Assembly (NCBI RefSeq): GCF_017808105.1
Contig: NZ_JADBHF010000003.1
Coordinates: forward strand, 186,001-250,000
From: Brevibacterium renqingii
GTDB taxonomy: Bacteria > Actinomycetota > Actinomycetes > Actinomycetales > Brevibacteriaceae
Direction of reading: 5' to 3'
Length of the DNA stretch: 64,000 nucleotides
Made by a program: the position numbers and the translations under genes. The notes below the pieces were generated by a model that ran no database searches, had not been told where the DNA came from, and saw only the letters and a program-made list of their open reading frames with translations. Numbering within the stretch: the first letter of the stretch is position 1; the number at the start of each line of letters is the position of its first letter. Shown piece by piece: positions 57,394 through 64,000 of the stretch.

Positions 57394-58725
57394 ATGCGAT
57401 CGCCCATCCCGGATTTCCTCGATGAGACGCTCGACCGTTTCCGCCCCGACCGGTCCGGGGAGAACGCGGACTACATCCCGGATCTGGCCGCGGCCGATTC
57501 GGAGAAGCTGGCGATCTGCATCTCGACCCTCGACGGCATCGAATACACCTCCGGCGACGCCGATCACGAGTTCTCCATCCAATCGATGTCGAAGCCCTTC
57601 ATCTACGGGCTCGCCCTCGAACAGGAGGGACTGGCCGGAGTCCTCGAGAAGGTCGGCGTCGAACCCAGCGGTGAGAAGTTCAACGAACTCTCCCTCGACA
57701 AGATGTCGGGGCGACCGCTCAACCCGATGATCAATGCCGGGGCCATGACCATCCACTCCATCCTCGGCGAGCCCGGTGCCGGCCTGCCCGAACGCACCGA
57801 GCTCGTCCGTGCCGGACTGTCCCGGTTCGCCGGCCGGGAGCTGACGATCGACGAAGACGTCGCCGACGGCGAATGGCGCGAGGCCTACCGCAATGTCGCG
57901 ATCGCGAACATGCTCCGGTCCTACGACATCTTCTTCGACGACCCCGACGAGGTCGTCCGCGGCTATATCGAACAGTGCTCTGTCCTCGTCACCGTCAAGG
58001 ACCTCGCGATCATGGCCGCGACGTTGGCCGGCGGCGGAATCAATCCCCTCACCGGAGAACACGTGCTCTCCCCACGAGTCAACCGCCAGGTGCTCGCAGT
58101 GATGATGACCTGCGGCATGTACGATGCCGCCGGCGACTGGATGACGGAGATCGGGATCCCGGCCAAGAGCGGGGTCTCCGGCGGTGTCTTCGGTGTCATG
58201 CCCGGTCAGGTCGGCATCGCCACGTTCTCCCCGCGCCTGGACAAGCACGGCACGAGCGTACGCGGGGCGAAGATCTTCCAGGATCTGTCGAACCGTCTGA
58301 GCCTGCACATCATGGATGCGCCGGAACCTGCGCGCTCAATCATCCGCCGCGACCGCCGCTTCGTCGACGGACAGGGCAAGATGGTCCGCATCTGCAGTCT
58401 CCAGGGCCTCATCCAGTGGAGCGGTTCGGAGAACGTCATCCGCGCCATGGACGAACCGGAATCGCACACCGACACCTTCGTGCTCGACCTGCGGCGGGTC
58501 AATGAGGTCAACTCCGTGGCCAGGACCATGCTCACCGAGGCGCTGTCCCGGCTCGAGGAAGACGGTATGCGCGTCGTGCTCATGGACCCGGACGACATGA
58601 TGCAGTGCAAGGGTCCGAACTCGGCGCTGCCGGGCGTGACGATCCTCGACTCGCTCAAATCCGTCAAGGGACTCAAACGCATCCGCGACGACCGCCGCAG
58701 GGAGATGGCCGAACGCTCTCGGTGA
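57394..58725 (+). CDS. glsA: Glutaminase with C-terminal STAS-like domain
   Basis: Hydrolyses glutamine to glutamate and ammonia. The first 310 residues are a serine-dependent, beta-lactamase-like glutaminase: Ser64-x-x-Lys67 in SIQSMSKPF, then MINAGAMTIHS near 112, CSVLVTVKDLAIMAATLAGGG near 195 and GVSGGVFGVMPGQVGIATFSPRLD near 255. A C-terminal extension of about 130 residues (IQWSGSENVIRAM, then VLDLRRVNEVNSVARTML) resembles a STAS domain, as in other actinobacterial glutaminases. ATG at 57394 has AGGAGGTG. Downstream of the amidohydrolase, so both may serve nitrogen scavenging. Confidence 0.93.
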   Translation: MRSPIPDFLDETLDRFRPDRSGENADYIPDLAAADSEKLAICISTLDGIEYTSGDADHEFSIQSMSKPFIYGLALEQEGLAGVLEKVGVEPSGEKFNELSLDKMSGRPLNPMINAGAMTIHSILGEPGAGLPERTELVRAGLSRFAGRELTIDEDVADGEWREAYRNVAIANMLRSYDIFFDDPDEVVRGYIEQCSVLVTVKDLAIMAATLAGGGINPLTGEHVLSPRVNRQVLAVMMTCGMYDAAGDWMTEIGIPAKSGVSGGVFGVMPGQVGIATFSPRLDKHGTSVRGAKIFQDLSNRLSLHIMDAPEPARSIIRRDRRFVDGQGKMVRICSLQGLIQWSGSENVIRAMDEPESHTDTFVLDLRRVNEVNSVARTMLTEALSRLEEDGMRVVLMDPDDMMQCKGPNSALPGVTILDSLKSVKGLKRIRDDRRREMAERSR

Positions 58726-58831
58726 ATCCGGGCCCTGATGTGCAGCGAACTCGTGTGATGGGACGGGCCGATGCGAAGCCAGGCGAAGAAGCCGGGCGAA
58801 GGGGTCTCGCTGGTTCAGGAAACGCGCCTGA

Positions 58832-58850
58832 TAAGGTGAGGCTCACCGAA
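58832..58850. promoter_or_regulatory. DtxR/IdeR-type iron box
   Basis: TAAGGTGAGGCTCACCGAA matches 15 of 19 positions of the actinobacterial DtxR/IdeR consensus and contains the exact 6-1-6 palindrome GGTGAG-G-CTCACC. It lies about 80 bases before the siderophore-interacting protein ATG. Iron-loaded repressor here would shut the gene off when iron is plentiful. Confidence 0.75.
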
Positions 58851-58928
58851 CCACAGCGCCGAGGCGGCTCGCCCGTCCCCGACGCGGCCGCTCGCGCGTG
58901 GAAGCGACCCCTTGCAGAAAGGCCGTTG

Positions 58929-59747
58929 ATGACGACCGCACCGAACACTCCCACCCGCAGCGCACGCCCTGCCCGCGCGCAGGCCATCCTGACCGTTCTC
59001 GAGGTCACCGAGCTCAGCCCGCGCCTCGTCCGGATCCGCCTCGGCGGCAGTGAGACCTTCGACAACATCACGGCGAACGAGTCGACCGACAAGTACGTCA
59101 AGCTCCTCTTCGCCGATCCCGCTCACGGGCTCGCGCCGCCCTATGATCTGACCGAACTGCGGGAGCAGGCTCCGGAGAAGCTGCCGAGCAGACGCACGTA
59201 CACGGTGCGCGAGATCGATCTTGAAGAGAAGTGGCTGAGCATCGACTTCGTCATCCACGACGATGAGGGGGTCGCCGGCCCCTGGGCGAAAGACGCCCGC
59301 CCGGGCGACACACTCGTCCTGTCCGGTGCCGGAGGGAAGTATGCGCCCTCGGCGGAGTCGGACTGGCACCTGCTCATCGCCGATCATTCCGCTCTTCCTG
59401 CGGTCAGTTCCGCACTGGAGGCGATGCCCGAGGACGCCCGCGGCCTCGTCGTGGCCCATGTCGCCGCAGCGGATCGGGTGCTACCTGCCCCGCCCGCCGG
59501 CGTCGAGGTGAAGTGGGTGGATTCGGATGAGGACCTCATCGCCGCGGTGCGCGAACTCGAGTGGTCGGCCGGTATGCCGCAGGTCTTCGCCCACGGCGAG
59601 CGCGAGACCATCAAATCCATCAGGAAGATCCTCAAGGAGCGTGAGGTCCCCAGAGAGTCGCTGTCGATCTCCGCGTATTGGGCGCGGGGCCGCGCAGAGG
59701 ACCAGTTCCAGGCCGAGAAACGCGAACCCATCGGCAAGATCGACTGA
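58929..59747 (+). CDS. Siderophore-interacting protein (FAD ferric reductase)
   Basis: 272 residues of the SIP/ViuB family, flavoproteins that reduce ferric siderophores in the cytosol. The FAD-binding block is SRRTYTVREIDLEEKWLSIDFVIH near 95, followed by GPWAKDARPGDTLVLSGAGG near 122, and the NAD(P)H-binding half ends YWARGRAEDQFQAEKREPIG. The start (ATG at 58929, AAAGG upstream) is preferred over an open frame reaching 58605 that overlaps the glutaminase. Control by the iron box upstream fits the role. No siderophore uptake genes are adjacent. Confidence 0.92.
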   Translation: MTTAPNTPTRSARPARAQAILTVLEVTELSPRLVRIRLGGSETFDNITANESTDKYVKLLFADPAHGLAPPYDLTELREQAPEKLPSRRTYTVREIDLEEKWLSIDFVIHDDEGVAGPWAKDARPGDTLVLSGAGGKYAPSAESDWHLLIADHSALPAVSSALEAMPEDARGLVVAHVAAADRVLPAPPAGVEVKWVDSDEDLIAAVRELEWSAGMPQVFAHGERETIKSIRKILKEREVPRESLSISAYWARGRAEDQFQAEKREPIGKID

Positions 59748-59790
59748 ATCGCGGAAAGTCGAGCGCTGTGCGCTCGGCGCGAGCCGCGAT
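59748..59790. terminator. Nested hairpin between convergent genes
   Basis: Outer stem ATCGCGG / CCGCGAT (59748-59754, 59784-59790) and inner stem CGAGCGC / GCGCTCG with a three-base loop. It begins right at the siderophore-protein stop and can serve the dapA-like gene from the other side. Confidence 0.55.
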
Positions 59791-59814
59791 CCGGTGGGCG
59801 GTCGAGGCGGGAAC

Positions 59815-60729
59815 TCAGTCCAGCTCGAGGCTCTCGACGACTTCAGCGACCTTGCGCTTCGCGGCCTCGTCGAGTCCGCGCACCGGCAGCGGCAGACTGT
59901 CGGACCCGATGAGGCCGAGGTGCTCGGCGATGGCCGCGGTCACCCGCAGGCTGCCGCCGAATTCGGCGAACAGGTCCCACAGCGGTTGGAGTTCGGCGGA
60001 GAGTTCACGGGCCTGCTCGGCATTGCCGAGCTCAGCGGCGCGAGTGATCTCGAGCAGCGGCTCGGGCACGGTTCCGCCGACGGCCGTGTACCAGGCGTCG
60101 CAGCCGGCGATGAGTCCGTCGGCACCGAAGGCGTCGCCGGAGATGCCGATCATCATCTCGTTGCCGACGGCGGCACGGATCTCGCCGATGCGCTCGTCCC
60201 AGCCCGCGGGTGAGAGCGGATGGCCTGGGATCTTAATCGAGGCCACTCCGTCGAGTGCGGCCAGGCGCGCGTAGAGCTCGGTGGTGAAGGTGAAGTGCGT
60301 GGTGCCCGGATTGTCGTAGACGACGATCGGCAGTTCGGTGGACTCGGCGACTGTGCGGAAGAGTTCGAACACCTCGTCGTCGGTCAGGGGCTGGTAGCTG
60401 ACGGGGGCGAGGAGGAGTCCGTTCGCACCCGCGGCCTCGGCGGAGCGGGCATTGGCGAGCACGTCCCTGGTGCGCAGCGCTCCGATGCCGACGATGACGG
60501 GGAGGTCGAGCGCGGAGTCGACGGTCAGCTGCGCAACACGGGCGCGTTCATCCCGGTCGAGGTAGGCATAGGAGCCGGTGGACCCGAGAGCCGTGATCGA
60601 ATCGACTCCGGCGAGGACGAGACGTTCGATGAGGCCGGTGTAGGCGTCCTCGTCGATGCCCTCGTCCCGCAGAGGGGTGAGCGGGAAGGCGCTGAGGCCG
60701 GTGAACAGGGAGTCGTCGTATGAGGTCAT
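59815..60729 (-). CDS. DapA-family aldolase (dihydrodipicolinate synthase-like)
   Basis: 304-residue TIM-barrel class I aldolase. It has the substrate loop GSTGSYAYLDRDER near 49, catalytic Tyr138 in VVYDNPGTTHF and Schiff-base Lys166 in ASIKIPG. In true DapA the first loop reads GTTGE; Ser and Tyr here suggest another 2-oxo acid lyase such as a sugar-acid or N-acetylneuraminate lyase-like enzyme. Its ATG overlaps the ribokinase-family stop by four bases, pointing to catabolism of a sugar or nucleoside-derived compound rather than lysine synthesis. Substrate unknown. Confidence 0.82.
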   Translation of the reverse strand: MTSYDDSLFTGLSAFPLTPLRDEGIDEDAYTGLIERLVLAGVDSITALGSTGSYAYLDRDERARVAQLTVDSALDLPVIVGIGALRTRDVLANARSAEAAGANGLLLAPVSYQPLTDDEVFELFRTVAESTELPIVVYDNPGTTHFTFTTELYARLAALDGVASIKIPGHPLSPAGWDERIGEIRAAVGNEMMIGISGDAFGADGLIAGCDAWYTAVGGTVPEPLLEITRAAELGNAEQARELSAELQPLWDLFAEFGGSLRVTAAIAEHLGLIGSDSLPLPVRGLDEAAKRKVAEVVESLELD

Positions 60730-61592
60730 CGTTCGTCCTTCACGGTAGGGGTCGAGCTGTCGAGGTAGTGGTCGAGCGTGAGGAACTCCGGCTGCGCGGA
60801 GGCATCCATGACCGTCGCGGCTCCGACGCGGTTGGCCGCACGCAATGCCTCTTCGCCGGGCAGTCCCGAGCGCAGGCCGATGGTCAGGGCAGCGCAGAAG
60901 GCGTCGCCGGCACCGACGGTGCTCACCGGCTTCCGTGCCAGTGCCTCGGCGAAGCCGATCTGCTCACCGTGGGCCAGCAGGGCCGAACCGCGGTCCCCGT
61001 AGGTCACGGCCACGAGCCTCGCTTCCTGAAGCTGCGGCAGCAGGGAGTACTCGGTCTCATTGACGATGATGAGATCGGCGCGGTCGACCACCTCGGCGGG
61101 CAGAGGCAGGGCCGGGGCGGCGTTGATGACGAGGTGACCGGGCACGGGGGCGGCGAGTTCGGTGATGAGGTCCATGGAGATCTCGAGCTGCGTGAGCACG
61201 GTCTCGTCCTCGCCGAACTCGATCCCATCGAGGCTGACCTCGGCATTCGCACCTTCGCACACCGCGATCTGGTTCTCCCCGGCGGAGTCGACCATGATGA
61301 GAGCGGTCCCGGTCTCGGCGGTCGCCTCGGCGATGTCGTCGACGAGGACTCCGGCAGCTCGCAGCGCCTGCCTCATCTCCTGGCCTTCGGCGTCGCGGCC
61401 AACGGCGCCGACCATCCGGGTACGGGCGCCGAGCCGGGCGGCCGCCGCGGCCTGGTTCGCGCCCTTGCCGCCGGGCGAGCGCGAGAGCCGACCCCCGCCG
61501 ACGGTCTCGCCAGCGGCCGGAAGGCGGTCGGTGGTGGCGGTGATGTCGGCGTTGATGCTGCCAACGACCGTGAGTGCGCAGGCGATGGTCAT
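60726..61592 (-). CDS. PfkB-family carbohydrate kinase, ribokinase-like
   Basis: 288 residues. N-terminal VVGSINADITATTDRLPAAGET (residues 9-30) and GGKGANQAAAAARLG near 41 are the ribokinase substrate signature. The C-terminal VGAGDAFCAAL has the catalytic base Asp230. It phosphorylates ribose or a related sugar with ATP. The start at ATG 61592 is decided by GATAAT seven bases upstream, which overlaps the earlier ATG at 61601. The following gene is a DapA-like aldolase in an overlapping frame. No ribose transporter or LacI regulator is nearby, so the substrate remains open. Confidence 0.88.
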   Translation of the reverse strand: MTIACALTVVGSINADITATTDRLPAAGETVGGGRLSRSPGGKGANQAAAAARLGARTRMVGAVGRDAEGQEMRQALRAAGVLVDDIAEATAETGTALIMVDSAGENQIAVCEGANAEVSLDGIEFGEDETVLTQLEISMDLITELAAPVPGHLVINAAPALPLPAEVVDRADLIIVNETEYSLLPQLQEARLVAVTYGDRGSALLAHGEQIGFAEALARKPVSTVGAGDAFCAALTIGLRSGLPGEEALRAANRVGAATVMDASAQPEFLTLDHYLDSSTPTVKDER

Positions 61593-61599
61593 AGACACC

Positions 61600-61605
61600 A
61601 TTATC
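61600..61605 (-). promoter_or_regulatory. -10 element of the kinase-aldolase operon
   Basis: GATAAT on the minus strand, GGTGTCT, then the ATG: a leaderless arrangement. Confidence 0.55.
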
Positions 61606-61657
61606 CCGGGTTGACCCGCCGGCGACCGGGCAGCGAATCGGTGAGTCGGCATGAGGA

Positions 61658-61697
61658 AAGCCCCGTGATCCACTCATTCGGACGGATCACGGGGCTT
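61658..61697 (-). terminator. Terminator of tRNA-His
   Basis: A 14-bp perfect stem (AAGCCCCGTGATCC / GGATCACGGGGCTT) with a 12-base loop, just downstream of the tRNA on the minus strand. It is followed by a short T-rich tail. Confidence 0.8.
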
Positions 61698-61706
61698 CCG
61701 GTTCGG

Positions 61707-61780
61707 GGTGAGTAACGGGACTTGAACCCGCGACATCCGCGACCACAACGCGGCGCTCTACCAGCTGAGCTATACCCACC
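61707..61780 (-). tRNA. tRNA-His (GTG anticodon)
   Basis: Read on the minus strand it begins with the extra G at -1, then GTGGGTA. It has D-loop AGCTCAGCTGGTAGAGC, anticodon stem CCGCG, loop containing GTG, T arm GCGGGTTCAAGTCCCGT and acceptor TACTCAC followed by C73. The G-1:C73 pair is the bacterial histidine identity element. CCA is not encoded (CCG follows). All four stems pair. Confidence 0.95.
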
Positions 61781-61954
61781 ACATGCGCTGCACCACAGGT
61801 GCAGACAGCAAGATATATCTTAACCTCACCCGCCACACCCGGGCAAACCGGATCCGCCCGTCGCGCACAATGAGACACAGATCTCACGTGCAACGATTCA
61901 GTAGCGATGTATAACGGTTTCGGAAAAGCGGTAGGAGCCGTCCTCGATATTCAT

Positions 61955-61960
61955 TAGGAT
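61955..61960 (+). promoter_or_regulatory. Promoter -10 for the propeller protein
   Basis: TAGGAT, followed by a leader of about 36 bases with an AAGGAAT site before ATG 62003. Part of a 220-base AT-richer spacer after tRNA-His that otherwise holds only a small hairpin (CTGCACC / GGTGCAG, 61788-61804). Confidence 0.4.
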
Positions 61961-62002
61961 AAGTTCGGCCCTGTCCTCGTCACCTCTCAAGGAATCCTGT
62001 AC

Positions 62003-63754
62003 ATGACTCGTGCGTTGATCTCCGTCTCCGATGACGGGTTCACCTACATCTCCCTCAATGGGGCGACGAGTCGCTATTCCGACACCGGACAGGCCATCGC
62101 CTACCTCGGCGACTATGCGCGGGAGACCGCGACTCCCTTGACCGTGACGATCGACGACGGCACGAAGAAGACCGAAGTCTTCCTCGACGAGAACGGAAAG
62201 CTCGGCACCGCCGCGGCACACGCAGGCAACGAACCAGTTGCGGATACAGAAGCCGACGCGACGGATTCCGCCGAGAAGACTGCACCACACACCGGCGCCG
62301 AGGCGGCCGACCCCGCCGCGGGGTCGGCCGCAGCCGCGGAGAGTGCGGAGAGTGCGGAGACGGGCTCTGATCCTTCCCGCGATTATGAAGGGATGGCTGG
62401 TGAGGGCGCAGCGGCTTCCTCGTCAGCAGCCGAAGGCACGCCCGAGGGATCGGGCGGCTCGTCCGACCCCTCAGGCGCAGGCGGTGACGGCTATCCGCTC
62501 GGCACCCCGTTCTCGGGCCCCGCCGCTCCCGCCGCACCGAAGGTGAAGAAGACTCGCGTACGCAAGCACTCCTCGCGCAGCCGACCGCAGAGACTGAAGA
62601 AGATCACGGTCCCAGGGCTTGTGCTCATCGGTCTCGCGATCCTCATGATCGGAGCGTTCGTCGTTCCGAACATCGTGCCCGTCGACACCTCGGAGGCGCC
62701 GCAGACGATCGGCTCCGAGCAGCAGATCAACCCGGCCTCCGAACTCTCCGTCGACAAAACCAGCGATGTGGTGCCGAGCTACGACAACTCCCCCACCTGG
62801 GAGACCGAGGTGCCCAAGCGGGCGTCGGTGACCGCCTCGGACCGCGGCGTCCTCCTCGTGTACAAGAAGAAGCTCGAGGTCCTCGACCCCGACACCGGCA
62901 AGACCCGTTATAAGACCAAGATCGACGAGGCCCCGACCTTCGCCGTCGACACCGTCATCGACGGCCGGCCGGCTCTGCTCTGGCAGGCGGGCGACACCGC
63001 CGAGGCGCTCTTCGACGGGGAGAAGAAGCCGAAGTCCTATCAGCTGCCCGAGAAGGCACGCATCACCTCGGCGGGCAAGAGCGTGCTCATCAAATCCGGC
63101 AATCAGCTCTCGACCTTCGGAACCGACGGGCTGGAGAACGTGCCGACCCCGAAGCCGGGCTCGACGCCGATGGCGATCGAGAACGACGAGCTCTACAGTT
63201 CCGACTGGAACGGCCCGGTCAAGGCCAAGAACGTCGAGACCGGCGAGGAGCGCAGCATCGACCTCGAGCGTCCCGCCGACAACCTGCAGATCATCGACTG
63301 GATCTCCGCCGGGCACGGAAAGGCCATCACCCTGTGGGGCGAACAGGGTGCGTCGACGAATTCGGGCCACCGGATCCAGCTCGTCGTCCACTCCCTCGAG
63401 GACGGATCCATCCTCTCGACCGTGACCACGACGACCGACATCGTCGGCGAGAAGTCCTGGGTGCGCGGCCAGGCAGGCGAGCGCGCCTACATCGGCCCCT
63501 ACCTCTTCGACCTGCAGTCCGGTCTGCTGCTCATGGACGTCTCGAGCCGCGACATCCACCTCTCGGAGCCGCGCGGGACGATCGTCCCGTGCACCATGGA
63601 TACGAACACCTCCTGCCTGCTCGCCGGCAAACACGCTTTCAAGACCGACACCGATCTCCTCGCGGTCGTCGACGGGGGCGAATCGGCTCTGGTGATGGGA
63701 GACGACTCCACTGTGCGGGCGTATCCGAAGAAGTCCGACTCCCACGACCGCTGA
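62003..63754 (+). CDS. Membrane-anchored PQQ-like beta-propeller protein
   Basis: 583 residues. An N-terminal cytosolic domain of about 75 residues (LISVSDDGFTYISLNGATSRYS) is followed by a disordered Ala/Glu/Ser/Gly-rich linker to about 175, a basic patch (KVKKTRVRKHSSRSRPQRLKK) and one helix (GLVLIGLAILMIGAFVVPNIV, near 210-230). The extracellular part looks like a PQQ/WD-type propeller, with GVLLVYKKKLEVLDPDTGKTRYK and repeated blades; two cysteines near the end (VPCTMDTNTSCLL) may pair. Function unknown. An envelope or type VII secretion-associated role is only a guess from the following exported protein. Confidence 0.65.
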   Translation: MTRALISVSDDGFTYISLNGATSRYSDTGQAIAYLGDYARETATPLTVTIDDGTKKTEVFLDENGKLGTAAAHAGNEPVADTEADATDSAEKTAPHTGAEAADPAAGSAAAAESAESAETGSDPSRDYEGMAGEGAAASSSAAEGTPEGSGGSSDPSGAGGDGYPLGTPFSGPAAPAAPKVKKTRVRKHSSRSRPQRLKKITVPGLVLIGLAILMIGAFVVPNIVPVDTSEAPQTIGSEQQINPASELSVDKTSDVVPSYDNSPTWETEVPKRASVTASDRGVLLVYKKKLEVLDPDTGKTRYKTKIDEAPTFAVDTVIDGRPALLWQAGDTAEALFDGEKKPKSYQLPEKARITSAGKSVLIKSGNQLSTFGTDGLENVPTPKPGSTPMAIENDELYSSDWNGPVKAKNVETGEERSIDLERPADNLQIIDWISAGHGKAITLWGEQGASTNSGHRIQLVVHSLEDGSILSTVTTTTDIVGEKSWVRGQAGERAYIGPYLFDLQSGLLLMDVSSRDIHLSEPRGTIVPCTMDTNTSCLLAGKHAFKTDTDLLAVVDGGESALVMGDDSTVRAYPKKSDSHDR

Positions 63755-63808
63755 GCCGAACGCCACGACGAAACATCACCGAGGTTTTAACACATCCGGT
63801 CGAGACAT

Positions 63809-63814
63809 TAAGAT
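63809..63814 (+). promoter_or_regulatory. -10 element before small leader frame
   Basis: TAAGAT followed by seven bases and ATG 63822. TTTTAACA about 20 bases upstream is a loose -35. Confidence 0.5.
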
Positions 63815-63821
63815 GGGACCG

Positions 63822-63848
63822 ATGTGCCTGAACGTCATGTCCCCTTGA
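63822..63848 (+). CDS. Candidate leaderless eight-codon upstream frame
   Basis: MCLNVMSP, starting seven bases after a good -10 element and ending 37 bases before the GTG of the next gene. If transcription starts here, the ribosome must translate or bypass this frame, so it may tune the exported protein downstream. The second codon is Cys, which recalls cysteine-responsive leaderless frames described in mycobacteria, but there is only one such codon. Confidence 0.35.
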   Translation: MCLNVMSP

Positions 63849-63885
63849 TCCAATAGAGCCGGAATCCCCACCGCGAAGGAACGCA

Positions 63886-64000
63886 GTGTCAGCTTCACAC
63901 CAGTTCAACCGCAGAATCGCCGCCATCGGCGCTGCGATTGCCCTGGTGGCGCTTCCGGTTTCGAGCACTCTCACTTCGCCGCCGGCGCTCGCAGAGCCGA
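63886..64000 (+). CDS. Exported protein, N-terminus only
   Basis: GTG at 63886 with AAGGA five bases upstream opens a frame that runs off the window (38 codons). MSASHQFNRRIAAIGAAIAL then a hydrophobic core ending PPALAEP is a clear signal peptide with an ALA cleavage site. The mature protein is outside the window. A secreted protease such as a mycosin would fit a type VII secretion locus, but nothing visible proves it. Confidence 0.6.
   Translation, partial: MSASHQFNRRIAAIGAAIALVALPVSSTLTSPPALAEP

Overview
The window is high-GC, densely packed actinobacterial chromosome. Gene content, protein style and gene order (ligA beside a MetE-like gene, mnmA and a cysteine desulfurase; gatCAB; an ilvBNC operon) fit Micrococcales, most likely Brevibacterium or a close relative. 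The genus is an inference from recognised proteins, not from a search. No prophage, transposase, CRISPR array or rRNA operon was seen. The only tRNA found is tRNA-His.

Layout. 1-22 kb is a dispersed branched-chain amino acid and serine block, mostly on the minus strand: ilvE (cut by the left edge), leuB, serA, ilvC, ilvN, ilvB and ilvD. Between these lie a CitE-like lyase, a PAP2 phosphatase, an Eis-like acetyltransferase, a heterodimeric ABC exporter, a Pcm-like methyltransferase, apt, a lipoprotein, an aldo/keto reductase and two 2-hydroxyacid dehydrogenases. ilvBNC is preceded by a 16-residue leader peptide rich in Leu/Val/Ile codons and an intrinsic terminator, the layout of transcription attenuation. 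22-25 kb holds a CE1758/CE1759-type luciferase-like monooxygenase and flavin reductase pair with a MarR regulator and a palindromic operator. 25-28 kb has a DUF559-type gene between two copies of a palindromic repeat, then cysE and cysK. 28-34 kb has def, a membrane/coiled-coil protein and gatCAB. 34-42 kb is a long minus-strand run from the cysteine desulfurase through mnmA, an S9 peptidase and a cysteine-free MetE-like protein to ligA. 42-48 kb has small membrane proteins and two paralogous three-helix membrane proteins flanking a thioredoxin/TPR protein. 48-64 kb carries orn, an ArsR/SulP pair, an SCO6745-type protein, lutABC, a DUF2993 protein, a carbamoylase-type amidohydrolase, glutaminase, an iron-regulated siderophore-interacting protein, a dapA-like/ribokinase operon, tRNA-His and the start of a secretory or envelope locus.

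How it fits together. SerA feeds serine to CysE and CysK, whose cysteine supplies the desulfurase, which in turn supplies sulfur to MnmA for tRNA thiolation. IlvBN, IlvC, IlvD and IlvE make valine and isoleucine, and LeuB serves leucine synthesis. A recurrent signal is a TANNNT-like -10 element 6-8 bases upstream of the start codon, seen before more than ten genes. This implies widespread leaderless transcription, and it was used to choose several starts.
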